Positions 1 to 9,434 of a stretch of DNA of 64,000 nt are shown piece after piece. Both the position numbers and the translations under genes were made by a program. Within the stretch, counting starts at the first letter, position 1. Every line of letters begins with the position of its first letter. Source of the DNA: Motiliproteus sediminis (lineage in GTDB: Bacteria; Pseudomonadota; Gammaproteobacteria; Pseudomonadales; Balneatricaceae); the NCBI RefSeq assembly GCF_017912535.1, contig NZ_JAERQK010000001.1:620001-684000 (forward strand), given 5' to 3'. The notes under the pieces are model-generated. The model was not told the DNA's origin. It saw nothing but the letters and a program-made list of their open reading frames with translations, and did no database searches.

Positions 1-23
1 TAACAGGACTAATGCTCATTCCG

Positions 24-67
24 CAGCAACCAAAAAGCCGCTATGTTAAGCGGCTTTTTAGTTGCTG
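24..67. terminator. Bidirectional hairpin terminator
   Basis: An inverted repeat has arms AAAAAGCCGC and GCGGCTTTTT around an 8-nt loop, extended by outer arms CAGCAAC and GTTGCTG. The T-run on one side and A-run on the other let it stop transcription in both directions. It ends the small minus-strand gene at 83-247 and probably a plus-strand gene lying left of the window. Confidence 0.85.
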
Positions 68-82
68 TTACAGTAGCGACAG

Positions 83-247
83 TTAACGGCGCCGACGGTT
101 ACCGGCGGTATCATCGATACGGATAGGAATGGGCTCCAGCTCGTCACCGGCGCCCCATCGGGCAATATCCTGGCGCAGCTTTTCGATCGTATCGCGCAGA
201 CCTTTGGCTTTGTTACCGAACCATCGGGAGACTGATTTCGTCGACAT
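83..247 (-). CDS. Small basic protein, unknown function (54 aa)
   Basis: I do not recognise this protein. It is 54 aa, starts MSTKSVSRWFGNKAKG and ends in four arginines. The middle looks like an amphipathic helix (LRDTIEKLRQDIARW), followed by an acidic PIPIRIDD stretch. An AGAGG ribosome-binding site lies 6 nt before the ATG and a terminator follows the stop codon, which together support a real gene. The reading frame stays open upstream to a TAA near 311-313 but has no usual start codon there except the GTG just before the ATG. It lies downstream of the universal stress protein gene on the same strand, about 107 nt away, so co-transcription is possible. Confidence 0.6.
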   Translation of the reverse strand: MSTKSVSRWFGNKAKGLRDTIEKLRQDIARWGAGDELEPIPIRIDDTAGNRRRR

Positions 248-354
248 CACAAACCTCTTTCCACCGTTGTCACTGACGCTGAGCTTGATCTTACCTTTAC
301 GGACTGCATTATTGCGAGCTTAGTTCAAAAAAACGGTCAAATCACCCGCGCGCA

Positions 355-1272
355 TCAAGTTACAGACCGACCATCCCTCGGCAGCGGCACAATGAGTAGA
401 TCGCAATGCACCAGGTCCAACAGCGCTTCTGCGGTAGAACCAAGGATCAGATCCTCGATCCCGCTGCGGTCAACAATGCCAAGCGCGGCAACATCTACCG
501 ACTGCGCATTAGCAAACCGGGCTATCTCTTTGGCTGGCTCCCCCTCGAGCAGATGCACAGTCGTTTCGGCAGCGAGTGAGTGACGATCCACAAATGCCCG
601 CATCGCCTCACGATGCTCGCCGGCCATGCGTCGCTGCAACCGACGAAAGTCCATCATCAGCGCATCATCAAGAATGACTGCGGCGGGCAGTGGCTGATAG
701 CTATGCAACAGCTCAAGATTACCGCCCAGCGTCAAAGCCAACCCTTTGGATGCGGACAATACCGCGTCGTCCAGCCCGCTGGGCTGGCCATGCGCCCGCA
801 GTGGATCAACCGCCACCAGCAATCGCGGTGCCTCAGTCCATTTTCCGGGCCGCGCCAGCAACAGCGGCACTGGTACCAACCGCATCAGCGCCCAATCCAC
901 ATGGCCGATCAGGTGCTGATCCAGCCGGTGATGCTGACGACACGCCTTAAGCACGATCCCCGGGTCAAACCGGTCGGCGGCTGCCGCAATCGCAGCAGAT
1001 GACAACGGCAGGGAATTGATCTCAATGGAAATATCCAGTGTGGGGAACTGGCGTTGGCACGTTTGTCGCTGCTGTTCCATCACCGCCAACAGCTGGAATT
1101 GCACCGCGTCAGCCAGCGCATCCGGCGGCTGGGAACAGCAATCCAACAGATGACTGGAGGGAAATAGCTCGACCCTGACGGCAGCGCCTGACGCCCCCAG
1201 ACGCTGCGCTTTGTCGAGCAACCAGTCGGGCGGCATTTCTCCAACAGCCACGATGAGAATGCGTTTATGCAC
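355..1272 (-). CDS. Tandem universal stress protein (UspE-like)
   Basis: A 305-aa cytoplasmic protein with two UspA folds in tandem. The N-terminal half begins HKRILIVAVGEMPPDW. The second half carries LLVAVDPLRAHG near residue 150 and ends with the typical Usp motif, GIVDRSGIEDLILGSTAEALLD then CDLLIVPLP. Length and two-domain layout match UspE, which is linked to stress survival and cell aggregation. The likely start is GTG, preceded by a strong GAGGAGGGG site 8 nt upstream. It is divergent from the ArsR-family gene. The ligand (ATP or other) cannot be read from the sequence. Confidence 0.85.
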   Translation of the reverse strand: MHKRILIVAVGEMPPDWLLDKAQRLGASGAAVRVELFPSSHLLDCCSQPPDALADAVQFQLLAVMEQQRQTCQRQFPTLDISIEINSLPLSSAAIAAAADRFDPGIVLKACRQHHRLDQHLIGHVDWALMRLVPVPLLLARPGKWTEAPRLLVAVDPLRAHGQPSGLDDAVLSASKGLALTLGGNLELLHSYQPLPAAVILDDALMMDFRRLQRRMAGEHREAMRAFVDRHSLAAETTVHLLEGEPAKEIARFANAQSVDVAALGIVDRSGIEDLILGSTAEALLDLVHCDLLIVPLPRDGRSVT

Positions 1273-1432
1273 TGCTCTTACCCCTCCTCTGTCATGCTGC
1301 CGTCAGCCTAGCTTTTAACTCGACGAAACGCACAATTCACATGATCATTCATTGACCATTTGTAAAAAAAAAGGGAATGAGTTACATTTTTTATCGAATT
1401 ACATCAATCATTTTACACATGGAGAAAGATGC
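1273..1432. promoter_or_regulatory. AT-rich divergent promoter region
   Basis: This 160-bp AT-rich gap separates the divergently transcribed usp gene and the ArsR-family gene, so it should hold both promoters. A run of nine A residues lies near 1363-1371, and ATGAGTTACATTTTTT and similar AT-rich words follow. ArsR-type repressors usually bind their own promoter, but I cannot pick out a convincing dyad. Confidence 0.45.
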
Positions 1433-1756
1433 TTGGACGTAGTAGCCAGAACCTCGCTGCCGATTGATGACATGCGCGCCAATGCTGGTCAGGCTGCGCA
1501 ATTGCTGAAAGCGCTAGCCAACGAAAACAGACTGATGATCCTCTGTTTTCTGGATGGGAAGGAACTGTCAGTTTCTGAACTGAACGAAAACCTCGACCTG
1601 AGCCAATCCGCCCTGTCACAACACTTGGCAGTACTTCGCCGCGACGGTCTGGTTAACACCCGCCGCTGCTCCCAGACCATCTATTATTCTCTGGCGGGAG
1701 ATACCGCCAGCCGTGTGATCAGAACCCTGCATGATATGTTCTGCCCGGACGCTTGA
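1433..1756 (+). CDS. ArsR-family regulator, HlyU/BigR/YgaV-like thiol sensor
   Basis: A 107-aa winged-helix repressor. I choose the TTG at 1433 because GGAGAAAG lies about 5-7 nt before it; upstream ATGs lack such a site. From this start the recognition helix is about residues 54-70 (SQSALSQHLAVLRRDGL) and Cys38 (MILCFL) and Cys104 (MFCPDA) fall at the two positions used in the HlyU/SqrR/BigR branch, whose members sense sulfide, persulfide or oxidants by forming a Cys-Cys bond. The CxC metal site of classical ArsR is absent. No sulfide-oxidation gene is adjacent, so the regulon is unknown. Confidence 0.85.
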   Translation: MDVVARTSLPIDDMRANAGQAAQLLKALANENRLMILCFLDGKELSVSELNENLDLSQSALSQHLAVLRRDGLVNTRRCSQTIYYSLAGDTASRVIRTLHDMFCPDA

Positions 1757-1776
1757 GTTCGGGCAGCAATTCCGTG

Positions 1777-4521
1777 TTAGTGATGCTGTAAACGGGTACG
1801 TTGCCAATCTTCGGTGGGTTCATTCAGCATCTGCTCCATTTCCACCACCTCCTCTTCGGCATTAAAACGGTTTTCAAAGCCGACCTTGCGCGCCAGTTTC
1901 TGCATTCCGTGATTGGCCGGTAGTGTAGTACCCATAATCCTTAGCGTACCGCGCGCACGACAGTAGTCGATCATCTTTTGCATCAGCATCACGCCCAGCC
2001 CTTCGCCCTGCAAGTCGTCACGAATCACCACCGCAAACTCTGCACTAACGTTGTCCGGATCGGTCGTGGTGCGCACTACGCCGAGCGTTTCGGTGCCCGC
2101 CTGACCGTCGCTACGCTCCGCTGTCGCAATAAACGCCATCTCACGGTCGTAATCTATCTGGGTCCAGTTGGCCAACTCCATATGTGTCGGCTCGCCGCGA
2201 CTGTAGAAATAGCGCAGCCGAATAGACTCGGGACTCAGTTGCTTGAAGAACTCCAGGTGGTTGTGTTCATCCTCACCTCGGATCGGCCGCAATAGCACCT
2301 CGCGCTTGCTCCGCTTGAGCTGCCGAGTCTCTGCCAGATGATCAGGATACGGAGCGATCGCCGGCGCGCAAGGCTCGCCCAGGGAGATACAGGCATCAAC
2401 CGCTAGCAACCCTCGTTTATTGACCAGCAGAGGGTTGATCTCAAGGGTTTTGATCTCCGGCTGATCGACCACGATCTGCGAAAGTCGAACCAGCAGCTCG
2501 CACAGGTGGGTGACATCCTCGCTGAAACGGTAACTGTTTTCTTTGAGAAAGTTGTACACCCGCGAACGTTTCAGCAATCCCCGCGCCAGACTCTCGTTGA
2601 GTGGCGGCAAACGGACCTGACGATCGGCCAGAACATCGGTGTTGTAACCGCCGGCGCCAAAGAAGATAAGCGGCCCAAACACCGGATCCCGGGTTATCCC
2701 CACGCTGATCTGCAGCGACTGGAATCCACGTTTCATCTGCTGAATGCAGTAGCCACGGGCGTCGTCTTCGCCGTAGCGCTCACTAACGCGATAAGCCAGC
2801 TTGGTCACCGAATGACGAACTTCGGCAATGGAGTAAAGATCCAGCGCCAGGTCACGCCAGCGCTGTCCAGGCTGGTGATCATAGCTGAAGGGGTAGCGAT
2901 TATCCCGGTGCAGCGCCTTGACCGCCACCGCCCCACCCAGGTGCCGGGCGACCTCAACGACACCCTCGATGTCATCGGCATAGTAGGTGCTGGCCACCGG
3001 CAGATCGTAGCAATCCAGCAGTGTGCATACCTCTTCATGACGCAGATAATCGCGCTTCATCTCCCGCGCTTTGGCGATAATCTGCCGCGCCTGACGTTGA
3101 TTCTCACGATTGTCCTGCAACTGCATGGCGGCAGGCGTTTCCCGCATCTGCTCCTGGTTGCGGCGGTACTCGACCATGTGCATAAAGGCCTCAACGGCCT
3201 TTTCAGGGGTGATAAAGGTCGGCACTTTGGCATCGTTGCAGAGATTACGTGCGGCGATCGCCGTACTGCGCCCCATCCACACGGTGAGGAGGTTGCGACG
3301 GGTTCCTTTGGCAACCTCACAGACCGCCTCTGCCGTTTCCAGGCTGGGCGCCAGACGGGTGGGCGCATGGACCACTAACACGGCGTCTACGTTGTCATCC
3401 TTGAGCAGGATGCTGCTCACTGAGGCAAACAGCTCAGGGGTGGCGTCAGCATTGAGATCGACCGGATTGTCGCGGTTCCAGAAATCGGGTAACAAGCTGG
3501 CCAGCTGTTCGATAGTCGCATCGGTCAGGCGCGCCAACTTGCCCTCGTGCTTCAGCAAGCGCTCCGCAGCGATCAGGTTTGGCCCCATGCCGTTGCCCAT
3601 GATCGCCAGACGTTGACCGCGCAGTGGCTTGACCGTCGTAAGCGTCTCAAGCGCATCAAACAGCTCATCGGTGCTGTTTACGCGCACCACACCAACCCGA
3701 TTAAAGACGGTATCGTAAACATGATCAACACTATCAATACCGGGGGGAAGAAGCGCCGCGGCATCCTGGGTTAACATGGTGCCGTTGTTTTTCAGCACCA
3801 GGACCAACTTGTTGCGGGACGCAGCCCGCAACGCGGAAATGAAGTGGCTCGAGGCCTGAACGGTATCCACCTGAATCAGAATTGCCTGGGTGTAAGGGTC
3901 CCCTGCCAGATAATCGATCACGCTGGGAAGGTCAACATCCACGCTGCCACCAAGCGTAAGGAAGTTGGAAAAGCCGATCCCCTGCCCGTTTGCCCAGTCG
4001 ATCATGGCCGTGCCGAGAATTCCGGACTGGCCAACATAAGCCACCTTGCCCTTTTTGATGTTCAGGTGGGAATAGCTGGCGTTCATATTGTGGCCGGGAA
4101 CCAGCAACCCCATGCAGTCGGGTCCCAGAATACGGATGCCATAGGGACGGGCCGCCTCTTGCACCGCGTCTTTTAGCGGCTGCATGTTTTCGTTCTGTGC
4201 TTTGGAAAGCCCGCCGGTGAGAATCATTGCGGCGCGCACCTGGTTGGCCCCAAGTTTGCGGATTATGTGCGGCACGGCGTCTGGCGGCGAACAGATTATG
4301 GCCAGATCCGGCATCTCTGGCAGATCCGCCACTCCCTGATAACAAGGCACACCAAATACCTGCTCGTACCCCTGCTTGTTAACCGCCATCAGTTTGCCGC
4401 CAAAGCCGCCCTCCAGCAGGTTCTTCAACACCACGCCACCCATGCTGTTGTCGCGTTCGGAGGCGCCAAAAACGGCGATGGATTGGGGTTTAAAAAAGCG
4501 TTTAAGATACTTGGTGGCCAC
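1777..4521 (-). CDS. PatZ-like acyl-CoA synthetase (ADP-forming)/GNAT protein acetyltransferase
   Basis: A 914-aa multidomain protein like E. coli PatZ (YfiQ/Pka). The order is: CoA-binding Rossmann domain (about 1-140, FKPQSIAVFGASERDNSMGG), succinyl-CoA-ligase-like domains (about 150-470, with GQSGILGTAMIDWANGQG and the MGNGMGPN stretch), ATP-grasp domain (about 490-710) and a C-terminal GNAT domain (about 735-900, DDLQGEGLGVMLMQKM). Family members acetylate lysines of enzymes such as acetyl-CoA synthetase; the NDP-forming CoA-ligase part is usually non-catalytic. It is transcribed alone, convergent with the ArsR gene. Confidence 0.9.
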   Translation of the reverse strand: MATKYLKRFFKPQSIAVFGASERDNSMGGVVLKNLLEGGFGGKLMAVNKQGYEQVFGVPCYQGVADLPEMPDLAIICSPPDAVPHIIRKLGANQVRAAMILTGGLSKAQNENMQPLKDAVQEAARPYGIRILGPDCMGLLVPGHNMNASYSHLNIKKGKVAYVGQSGILGTAMIDWANGQGIGFSNFLTLGGSVDVDLPSVIDYLAGDPYTQAILIQVDTVQASSHFISALRAASRNKLVLVLKNNGTMLTQDAAALLPPGIDSVDHVYDTVFNRVGVVRVNSTDELFDALETLTTVKPLRGQRLAIMGNGMGPNLIAAERLLKHEGKLARLTDATIEQLASLLPDFWNRDNPVDLNADATPELFASVSSILLKDDNVDAVLVVHAPTRLAPSLETAEAVCEVAKGTRRNLLTVWMGRSTAIAARNLCNDAKVPTFITPEKAVEAFMHMVEYRRNQEQMRETPAAMQLQDNRENQRQARQIIAKAREMKRDYLRHEEVCTLLDCYDLPVASTYYADDIEGVVEVARHLGGAVAVKALHRDNRYPFSYDHQPGQRWRDLALDLYSIAEVRHSVTKLAYRVSERYGEDDARGYCIQQMKRGFQSLQISVGITRDPVFGPLIFFGAGGYNTDVLADRQVRLPPLNESLARGLLKRSRVYNFLKENSYRFSEDVTHLCELLVRLSQIVVDQPEIKTLEINPLLVNKRGLLAVDACISLGEPCAPAIAPYPDHLAETRQLKRSKREVLLRPIRGEDEHNHLEFFKQLSPESIRLRYFYSRGEPTHMELANWTQIDYDREMAFIATAERSDGQAGTETLGVVRTTTDPDNVSAEFAVVIRDDLQGEGLGVMLMQKMIDYCRARGTLRIMGTTLPANHGMQKLARKVGFENRFNAEEEVVEMEQMLNEPTEDWQRTRLQHH

Positions 4522-4654
4522 GTAGCATGTTCTCGCAAAATTCCAACATCAAGACCAAAGTTTAGCGGTTATTGCGCTGCAGCAAAACAAAACTGTTCAC
4601 TTAGTTCCGCTACTGCATGATTGGGATCAATAGGAACACCAGCCTGACAGATAG

Positions 4655-4685
4655 AAAAAGCCGCGCTCTATGGCGCGGCTTTTTA
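4655..4685 (-). terminator. Rho-independent terminator after htpG
   Basis: Inverted repeat AAAAAGCCGCGC / GCGCGGCTTTTT with a short loop, ending 18 nt past the htpG stop. On the minus strand the hairpin is followed by a T-run. The A/T symmetry could allow use from both sides. Confidence 0.9.
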
Positions 4686-4702
4686 GGACCCTGCTTCAAC
4701 AT

Positions 4703-6604
4703 CTAGTTGGACAGTCGCACCAACAGGCTGTTGAGACGCCGCACGTAGTCCGCCGGGTCGTCGATCTGTTCGCCACCCGCCAGACAGGCCTGATCAAACA
4801 GCACCAGCGTCAGGTCACGGAAACGATCTTCGTCCGTCTCATCGTTGAGCTTCACGACCAACGGATGCTCGGGATTCAGCTCAAAGGTGGGTTTGGCGTC
4901 AGGCACTTTCTGCCCCGCCGCTTCCATGATTCGGCGCATCTGCGCACCCATATCATGCTCTCCCACCACCAGACAGGCGGGAGAGTCGACCAGACGGTGG
5001 GTCAGGCGTACGTCGGTAACCCGATCGCCCAGCGCACTCTTGCTGCGTTCAACCAGAGAGGCGAAGGTTTCGCTGGCTTTCTCCTGCTCAGCTTTTTCCT
5101 GCTCGTCTTCGACCTTGCCCAGGTCCAGATCACCCTTGGCGACATCTTTGAACGCTTTGCCGTCAAATTCATGCAGGTTGCTCATCAGCCATTCATCAAC
5201 CCGGTCAGACAGCAACAACACCTCGATCCCCTTCTTCTTGAAGATCTCCAGATAGGGGCTGCTGGCCGCGGCCTTATGGCTGTCGGCAACCACATAGTAG
5301 ATCGCTTCCTGCCCCTCTTTCATCCGCTCGACATAATCAGCCAGCGACTGGTCCTGAATGTCCTGGCCGGTATGAGTTGTGGCAAAACGCAATAGCTTGG
5401 CAATCTTGTCGCGATTGGCGTAGTCCTCGGCCGGCCCCTCCTTGATCACCGCACCAAACTCTTTCCAGAATGTTGCGTATTGCTCAGGCTCGTTTTTGGC
5501 CAGCTTGGCCAACATATCCAGCACACGCTTGGTTAACGCTGTGCGCATGGAGTCGATGGCCGGATCCTTTTGCAGAATCTCGCGTGACACATTCAGAGAA
5601 AGGTCATTTGAATCAACGACCCCTTTGATAAACCGCAGGTAAAGAGGAAGGAATTGTTCGGCATCGTCCATGATAAATACGCGCTGCACGTACAGCTTCA
5701 GGCCGCGAGCTCCATCACGATTCCACAGGTCGAAGGGAGCGCGACCCGGGACGTAAAGCAAGCTGGTGTACTCCAGTTTCCCTTCGACCCGGTTATGGCT
5801 CCAGGTCAGCGGATTCTCAAAATCATGGGAAACATGCTTGTAAAACTCCTGGTATTCCTCGTCCTTCAGCTCGGAGCGTGAACGGGTCCACAAGGCTGTG
5901 GCAGCATTAACGCTTTCCCATTCTGGCTCAGATTTCTGCTCTTCCTCGCCGTGCTGTTCCTTAAGCATCTCCACCGGCAGCGAGATATGATCCGAGTACT
6001 TGCGCACCAGACTGCGCAGTCGCCAACCATCAGCATACTCTTTGGCGTCTTCTTTCAGGTGCAGCACAATGCGCGTACCACGCTCGGGCTTATCGATAGT
6101 GCCAACTTCAAATTCACCCTCGCCCGCTGACTGCCAGTGAACGCCGTTAGCCGCGTCATCACCAGCCTTGCGCGTAAAGACCTCAACCTTATCGGCAACG
6201 ATAAACGAAGAGTAGAAGCCCACGCCAAACTGGCCAATCAGTTGCGAGTCTTTACGCTGGTCGCCGCTAAGTTGAGAGAGAAATTCAGAGGTGCCAGACT
6301 TGGCAATCGTTCCCAGATGAGCCACCACATCCTCGCGATTCATGCCAACACCGTTATCATCGATAGTCAGCGTACCAGCTTCACTATCGAAACTGATGCG
6401 GATGCGCAAATCGCCGTCGTTCTCATACAGGGCATCGTTGGAAAGCGCCTGGAAGCGCAACTTGTCCGCCGCATCTGAAGCGTTGGAAATAAGCTCCCGC
6501 AGAAAAATCTCGCGGTTGCTGTAAAGGGAGTGGATCATCAAGTGAAGCAGTTGCTTCACTTCTGTCTGGAAGCCAAGCGTCTCTTTTTGTGTCTCAGTGG
6601 TCAT
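4703..6604 (-). CDS. htpG: Chaperone HtpG (Hsp90)
   Basis: A 633-aa cytoplasmic Hsp90 family ATPase. The start is the ATG giving [18 protein letters not shown], not the in-frame codon 15 residues upstream, because HtpG proteins begin at this point and AAAGG precedes it. GHKL nucleotide-binding motifs are intact: [30 protein letters not shown] and [11 protein letters not shown]. The middle and C-terminal dimerisation domains are full length. It is a single-gene unit closed by the terminator at 4655-4685. I saw no clear sigma-32 promoter. Confidence 0.97.
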   Translation of the reverse strand: MTTETQKETLGFQTEVKQLLHLMIHSLYSNREIFLRELISNASDAADKLRFQALSNDALYENDGDLRIRISFDSEAGTLTIDDNGVGMNREDVVAHLGTIAKSGTSEFLSQLSGDQRKDSQLIGQFGVGFYSSFIVADKVEVFTRKAGDDAANGVHWQSAGEGEFEVGTIDKPERGTRIVLHLKEDAKEYADGWRLRSLVRKYSDHISLPVEMLKEQHGEEEQKSEPEWESVNAATALWTRSRSELKDEEYQEFYKHVSHDFENPLTWSHNRVEGKLEYTSLLYVPGRAPFDLWNRDGARGLKLYVQRVFIMDDAEQFLPLYLRFIKGVVDSNDLSLNVSREILQKDPAIDSMRTALTKRVLDMLAKLAKNEPEQYATFWKEFGAVIKEGPAEDYANRDKIAKLLRFATTHTGQDIQDQSLADYVERMKEGQEAIYYVVADSHKAAASSPYLEIFKKKGIEVLLLSDRVDEWLMSNLHEFDGKAFKDVAKGDLDLGKVEDEQEKAEQEKASETFASLVERSKSALGDRVTDVRLTHRLVDSPACLVVGEHDMGAQMRRIMEAAGQKVPDAKPTFELNPEHPLVVKLNDETDEDRFRDLTLVLFDQACLAGGEQIDDPADYVRRLNSLLVRLSN

Positions 6605-6696
6605 GCCTTTAAAACCCAGTCTGATTTCAAGTAAATACCTAACAGCCACCTAAGATGGGGTCGCTCCCAAGCATTTCAACCACCGGACGGTCGGGT

Positions 6697-7437
6697 TTAT
6701 TCGTTGAGAAAGCCGACGGTGTAATCTTCCCGGCTGGCCATGCTGAGAGTCAGGGTCTGCAACGCCGACGATTTGAATTCGCGGCGATACAGAACCACCA
6801 CAACCCAGGCGGATAACGCCATAAACACCCAGGCATTCACAAACCACCCCAGCATCGCCAGACTGAAGTAGTAGGAGCGCAAACCGATATTAAAGTTATT
6901 AGCCGCCATAGAGATCATCTTGGACGCCTTGGCCACAAACGCATTCAGCTCCGCCTCGCCCGGGTTCTCTGCAGGCATCGGGGCCGCCCCCACCAGCACG
7001 GAACAGAATCCGTACTGGCGCAGACTCCAGGTAAATTTAAAGAAGGCGTAGATAAACAACACTACGACCACACCGAGTTTGAGGTCCCACTCCTGCTTGG
7101 TGTGGGTTGCCACTAGCGGAATTTCAGCCACGATATCAATCGCCTCCTGGGATGAACCCATCACGGTCAACAGACCAGCGAGCACTATCATGGTACTGGA
7201 GGCGAAAAACGCTACGCTGCGTTCAAGGTTGGCTATGGCTGAAGTGTCAGCAATGCGCGCCTCGCGCGCCAGCATGCGCCGCATCCAGTCAACCCGGTAA
7301 AGGTGCAAGACATTCGCCAGGCAGGGCGTATGACGCGACCGGTGGATGGCAAAATAGGCATAGCCGTTAAAGCAGAGCAGAAACCAGACCACCGCAATAA
7401 TGTTCAGCCAGTCGAGCGATTGAAGCAGATTAGACAT
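6697..7437 (-). CDS. DUF599 family inner-membrane protein
   Basis: A 246-aa polytopic membrane protein. Four main hydrophobic stretches are visible: about residues 10-30 (LNIIAVVWFLLCFNGYAYF), 70-92 (FFASSTMIVLAGLLTVMG), 118-140 (LGVVVVLFIYAFFKFTW) and 190-222 (SLAMLGWFVNAWVFMALSAW). The R-R-M-L-A-R-E-ARIADTSAIANLERS loop and the overall layout fit the DUF599 family, whose function is unknown. It is divergent from the 14-residue repeat protein gene, about 107 bp apart. Confidence 0.75.
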   Translation of the reverse strand: MSNLLQSLDWLNIIAVVWFLLCFNGYAYFAIHRSRHTPCLANVLHLYRVDWMRRMLAREARIADTSAIANLERSVAFFASSTMIVLAGLLTVMGSSQEAIDIVAEIPLVATHTKQEWDLKLGVVVVLFIYAFFKFTWSLRQYGFCSVLVGAAPMPAENPGEAELNAFVAKASKMISMAANNFNIGLRSYYFSLAMLGWFVNAWVFMALSAWVVVVLYRREFKSSALQTLTLSMASREDYTVGFLNE

Positions 7438-7543
7438 ACACTTAGCAGCGTTTACAGGAACGGTATGCGAACCCTAGCACGGCCAACCCGATGACTCCAG
7501 CAGGCCCGCCAAACGCCAAGACAGCAGCATTCAGGACCCACCA

Positions 7544-8464
7544 ATGAGCACTTTACTGCGCACGACCTCCTCTTACGCGATCGCACTCAGCATCGCCTAT
7601 CTCGCCACTGTGTTGCTGTTCTGGCGCTCAGAGTTACAACGACTGGACCGCTTGGACCAGCAGGTCGGGCAGGTAACGGGCGAGATGGCCAAGTGGCGCG
7701 AACTGCTTCCCTCGATTATCAACGAGATTGAGTTGAGCCGCGCCGAGATCCCCCCGATTCTTGAGGAAAGCGCCGCTCTAAGGGAAACCCTGCCCGGACT
7801 GCTTGCCGAGGTCGCCGCTGTTCGCGCGCTGGCACAAAGCGCCATCGCCGAGGCGACTGAAATCCGAGCAGCGCTACCCGAGGTACTGGCTGAGGTTTCA
7901 GCCGTGCGCGAGACGCTACCAACAATCACTCGCGAGAGCGAGAGCTGGCGTCAAACTGTCCCGCTGATTACCACTGAGGTGGCAGCGGTGCGCGAATTGA
8001 CGCCGCAAATCCTGGAGGAAATTGATGCCACCCGGGAAGCACTGCCCGACCTGATGGATCGCGCCGAGGATCTCATTGCCGAGGCCAAAGTGGCTGGCAG
8101 AAAGGCATCAGAGGGTGCTGTAACGGGTGTATTCACCGGCTTGGTAACCGCGCCCTTCTCCATCATGAGAGGCCTCAGTAGTAGTCTTTTCGGCACCTCC
8201 GAACTCAGCGCAGACGATATGGAACTGCTGCGGCAATCAGGCCACAAGGTAGTTAACGCGCCCGCAGTTGGAGCCCAGGACAGCTGGCGCAATCGCAAGA
8301 CCGACGTGCGGGGCAAGAGTGAGCTCCTGAGCATAGAGATGACAGACGATACCGAGTGCCGCATTGTGCGCTTTGAGGCCAGTAAAAAGGGGCGATCGCT
8401 ATTCGACAAACGTTTGCCGATCTGCCGCTCCGGTGATGGCGACTGGCATTTGGAAGCCGACTAG
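7544..8464 (+). CDS. Membrane-anchored protein with nine 14-residue repeats and a surface-antigen-like C-terminus
   Basis: A 306-aa protein. A single membrane segment (about residues 10-28) is followed by a tandem repeat whose arginine recurs at exactly 14-residue steps: R52, R66, R80, R94, R108, R122, R136, R150, R164. The pattern is R-x-x-L-P-x-I-L-x-E-x-x-A-V. The regular leucine/isoleucine spacing suggests helices; a proline every 14 residues argues against one unbroken coiled coil and for a helical-hairpin or kinked rod. A glycine/alanine linker (about 185-215) leads to a C-terminal domain with W-x-N...CRIVRF...CRSGDGDWHL, resembling the RT0821/Lpp0805-type surface antigen domain. The cell location beyond membrane anchoring is inferred. 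Function unknown. Confidence 0.8.
   Translation: MSTLLRTTSSYAIALSIAYLATVLLFWRSELQRLDRLDQQVGQVTGEMAKWRELLPSIINEIELSRAEIPPILEESAALRETLPGLLAEVAAVRALAQSAIAEATEIRAALPEVLAEVSAVRETLPTITRESESWRQTVPLITTEVAAVRELTPQILEEIDATREALPDLMDRAEDLIAEAKVAGRKASEGAVTGVFTGLVTAPFSIMRGLSSSLFGTSELSADDMELLRQSGHKVVNAPAVGAQDSWRNRKTDVRGKSELLSIEMTDDTECRIVRFEASKKGRSLFDKRLPICRSGDGDWHLEAD
7697..8074 (+). repeat. Nine tandem 42-bp coding repeats (14 aa each)
   Basis: The DNA encoding residues 52-177 of the preceding protein is a run of nine 42-bp units. The units have diverged in sequence but keep exact length, with no insertion or deletion, and each starts at an arginine codon. Such strict length keeping points to selection on the protein repeat rather than recent DNA slippage. 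Confidence 0.85.
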
Positions 8465-8469
8465 CGATG

Positions 8470-9432
8470 CTAGCCCATGGTGTCAAATCTAACCACCCGG
8501 TTACGGCCGCTCTCTTTGGCCGCATATAGCGCCTGATCTGCATGCGACAGCCAGATATCAGGATTGCCATAGGTTGGTTCTATGCGCGCAACACCGAGGC
8601 TGATGGTAAAGGGAATCGGCCTGCTGTCGTGCTCTACGGCCAGTTGTTCCACCGCCACCCTCAACCGCTCACAAAATGCCACGGCACCATCGACACTGGT
8701 GTCGGACAGAATGATCGCGAACTCCTCGCCGCCATAGCGACCGGCAACATCAGTGTCACGTACGGCTTCGAGGATGGTCCGTCCCAGGGTGCGAATCACC
8801 TCGTCGCCAGCCTGATGACCAAAGCCATCGTTGATGCGTTTGAAATGGTCGATGTCGAGCATCACTAGCGAGGCATCCGCACCATAACGTTGGAAGCGTT
8901 TGAATTCACGCTGCAACTGCTGCTCCCAGTGGCCTCGATTAAACAGTCCGGTGAGGCGGTCAGTGCTGCTGAGAATCGCCAGTTCGCGGTTCGCCCGTTC
9001 CATGCCAATTTTACCCAGAGCCTCGTCGGTCACATCGTAAACGGTCAAACACACGTGATCGCAGCCGCCGTCGACCGACCCGAGCGGCGATAAGGTGACG
9101 TTTTGGTACATGATTTTGGAGTCACCGGTGATGGGGCGAACCGGCTCAAACCGGAACAGCTGGCTGCGCTGCTCCCAAGTCGAATAGATGGAGGTATTCA
9201 GGGTGAGCACTGTGTCCAGTTTGGGTTGCAACCAGTCCCGGGGAAGGTCAGGTAGCAGCTCGAACAGAACCCGGCCGTGGGCGCGACTGGGACTGATACC
9301 CGAGTGGTGTTCCATAAACCCGTTCCAGACCTTGATACGGTAACTTCGGTCGATGATGACCAGCCCCACCTCGATGCGCTGGATCGCATCAAGCATCCAG
9401 TGCAACTCCGAGACATCCAGCACGTTGTTCAT
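8470..9432 (-). CDS. PAS-GGDEF diguanylate cyclase
   Basis: A 320-aa cytoplasmic protein. A PAS-like sensor (about residues 10-135) includes VGLVIIDRSYRIKVWNGFMEHHSG. A GGDEF domain (about 155-318) follows, with the active-site motif GGEEF at 234-238 and a product-inhibition site R225-x-x-D228 five residues upstream. All this supports active synthesis of c-di-GMP from GTP with feedback inhibition. There is no membrane segment. Its start codon is 2 nt from the stop of the receiver-CheC gene, so the two should be translated from one mRNA and the receiver protein may signal in the same pathway. Confidence 0.92.
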   Translation of the reverse strand: MNNVLDVSELHWMLDAIQRIEVGLVIIDRSYRIKVWNGFMEHHSGISPSRAHGRVLFELLPDLPRDWLQPKLDTVLTLNTSIYSTWEQRSQLFRFEPVRPITGDSKIMYQNVTLSPLGSVDGGCDHVCLTVYDVTDEALGKIGMERANRELAILSSTDRLTGLFNRGHWEQQLQREFKRFQRYGADASLVMLDIDHFKRINDGFGHQAGDEVIRTLGRTILEAVRDTDVAGRYGGEEFAIILSDTSVDGAVAFCERLRVAVEQLAVEHDSRPIPFTISLGVARIEPTYGNPDIWLSHADQALYAAKESGRNRVVRFDTMG

Positions 9433-9434
9433 GA

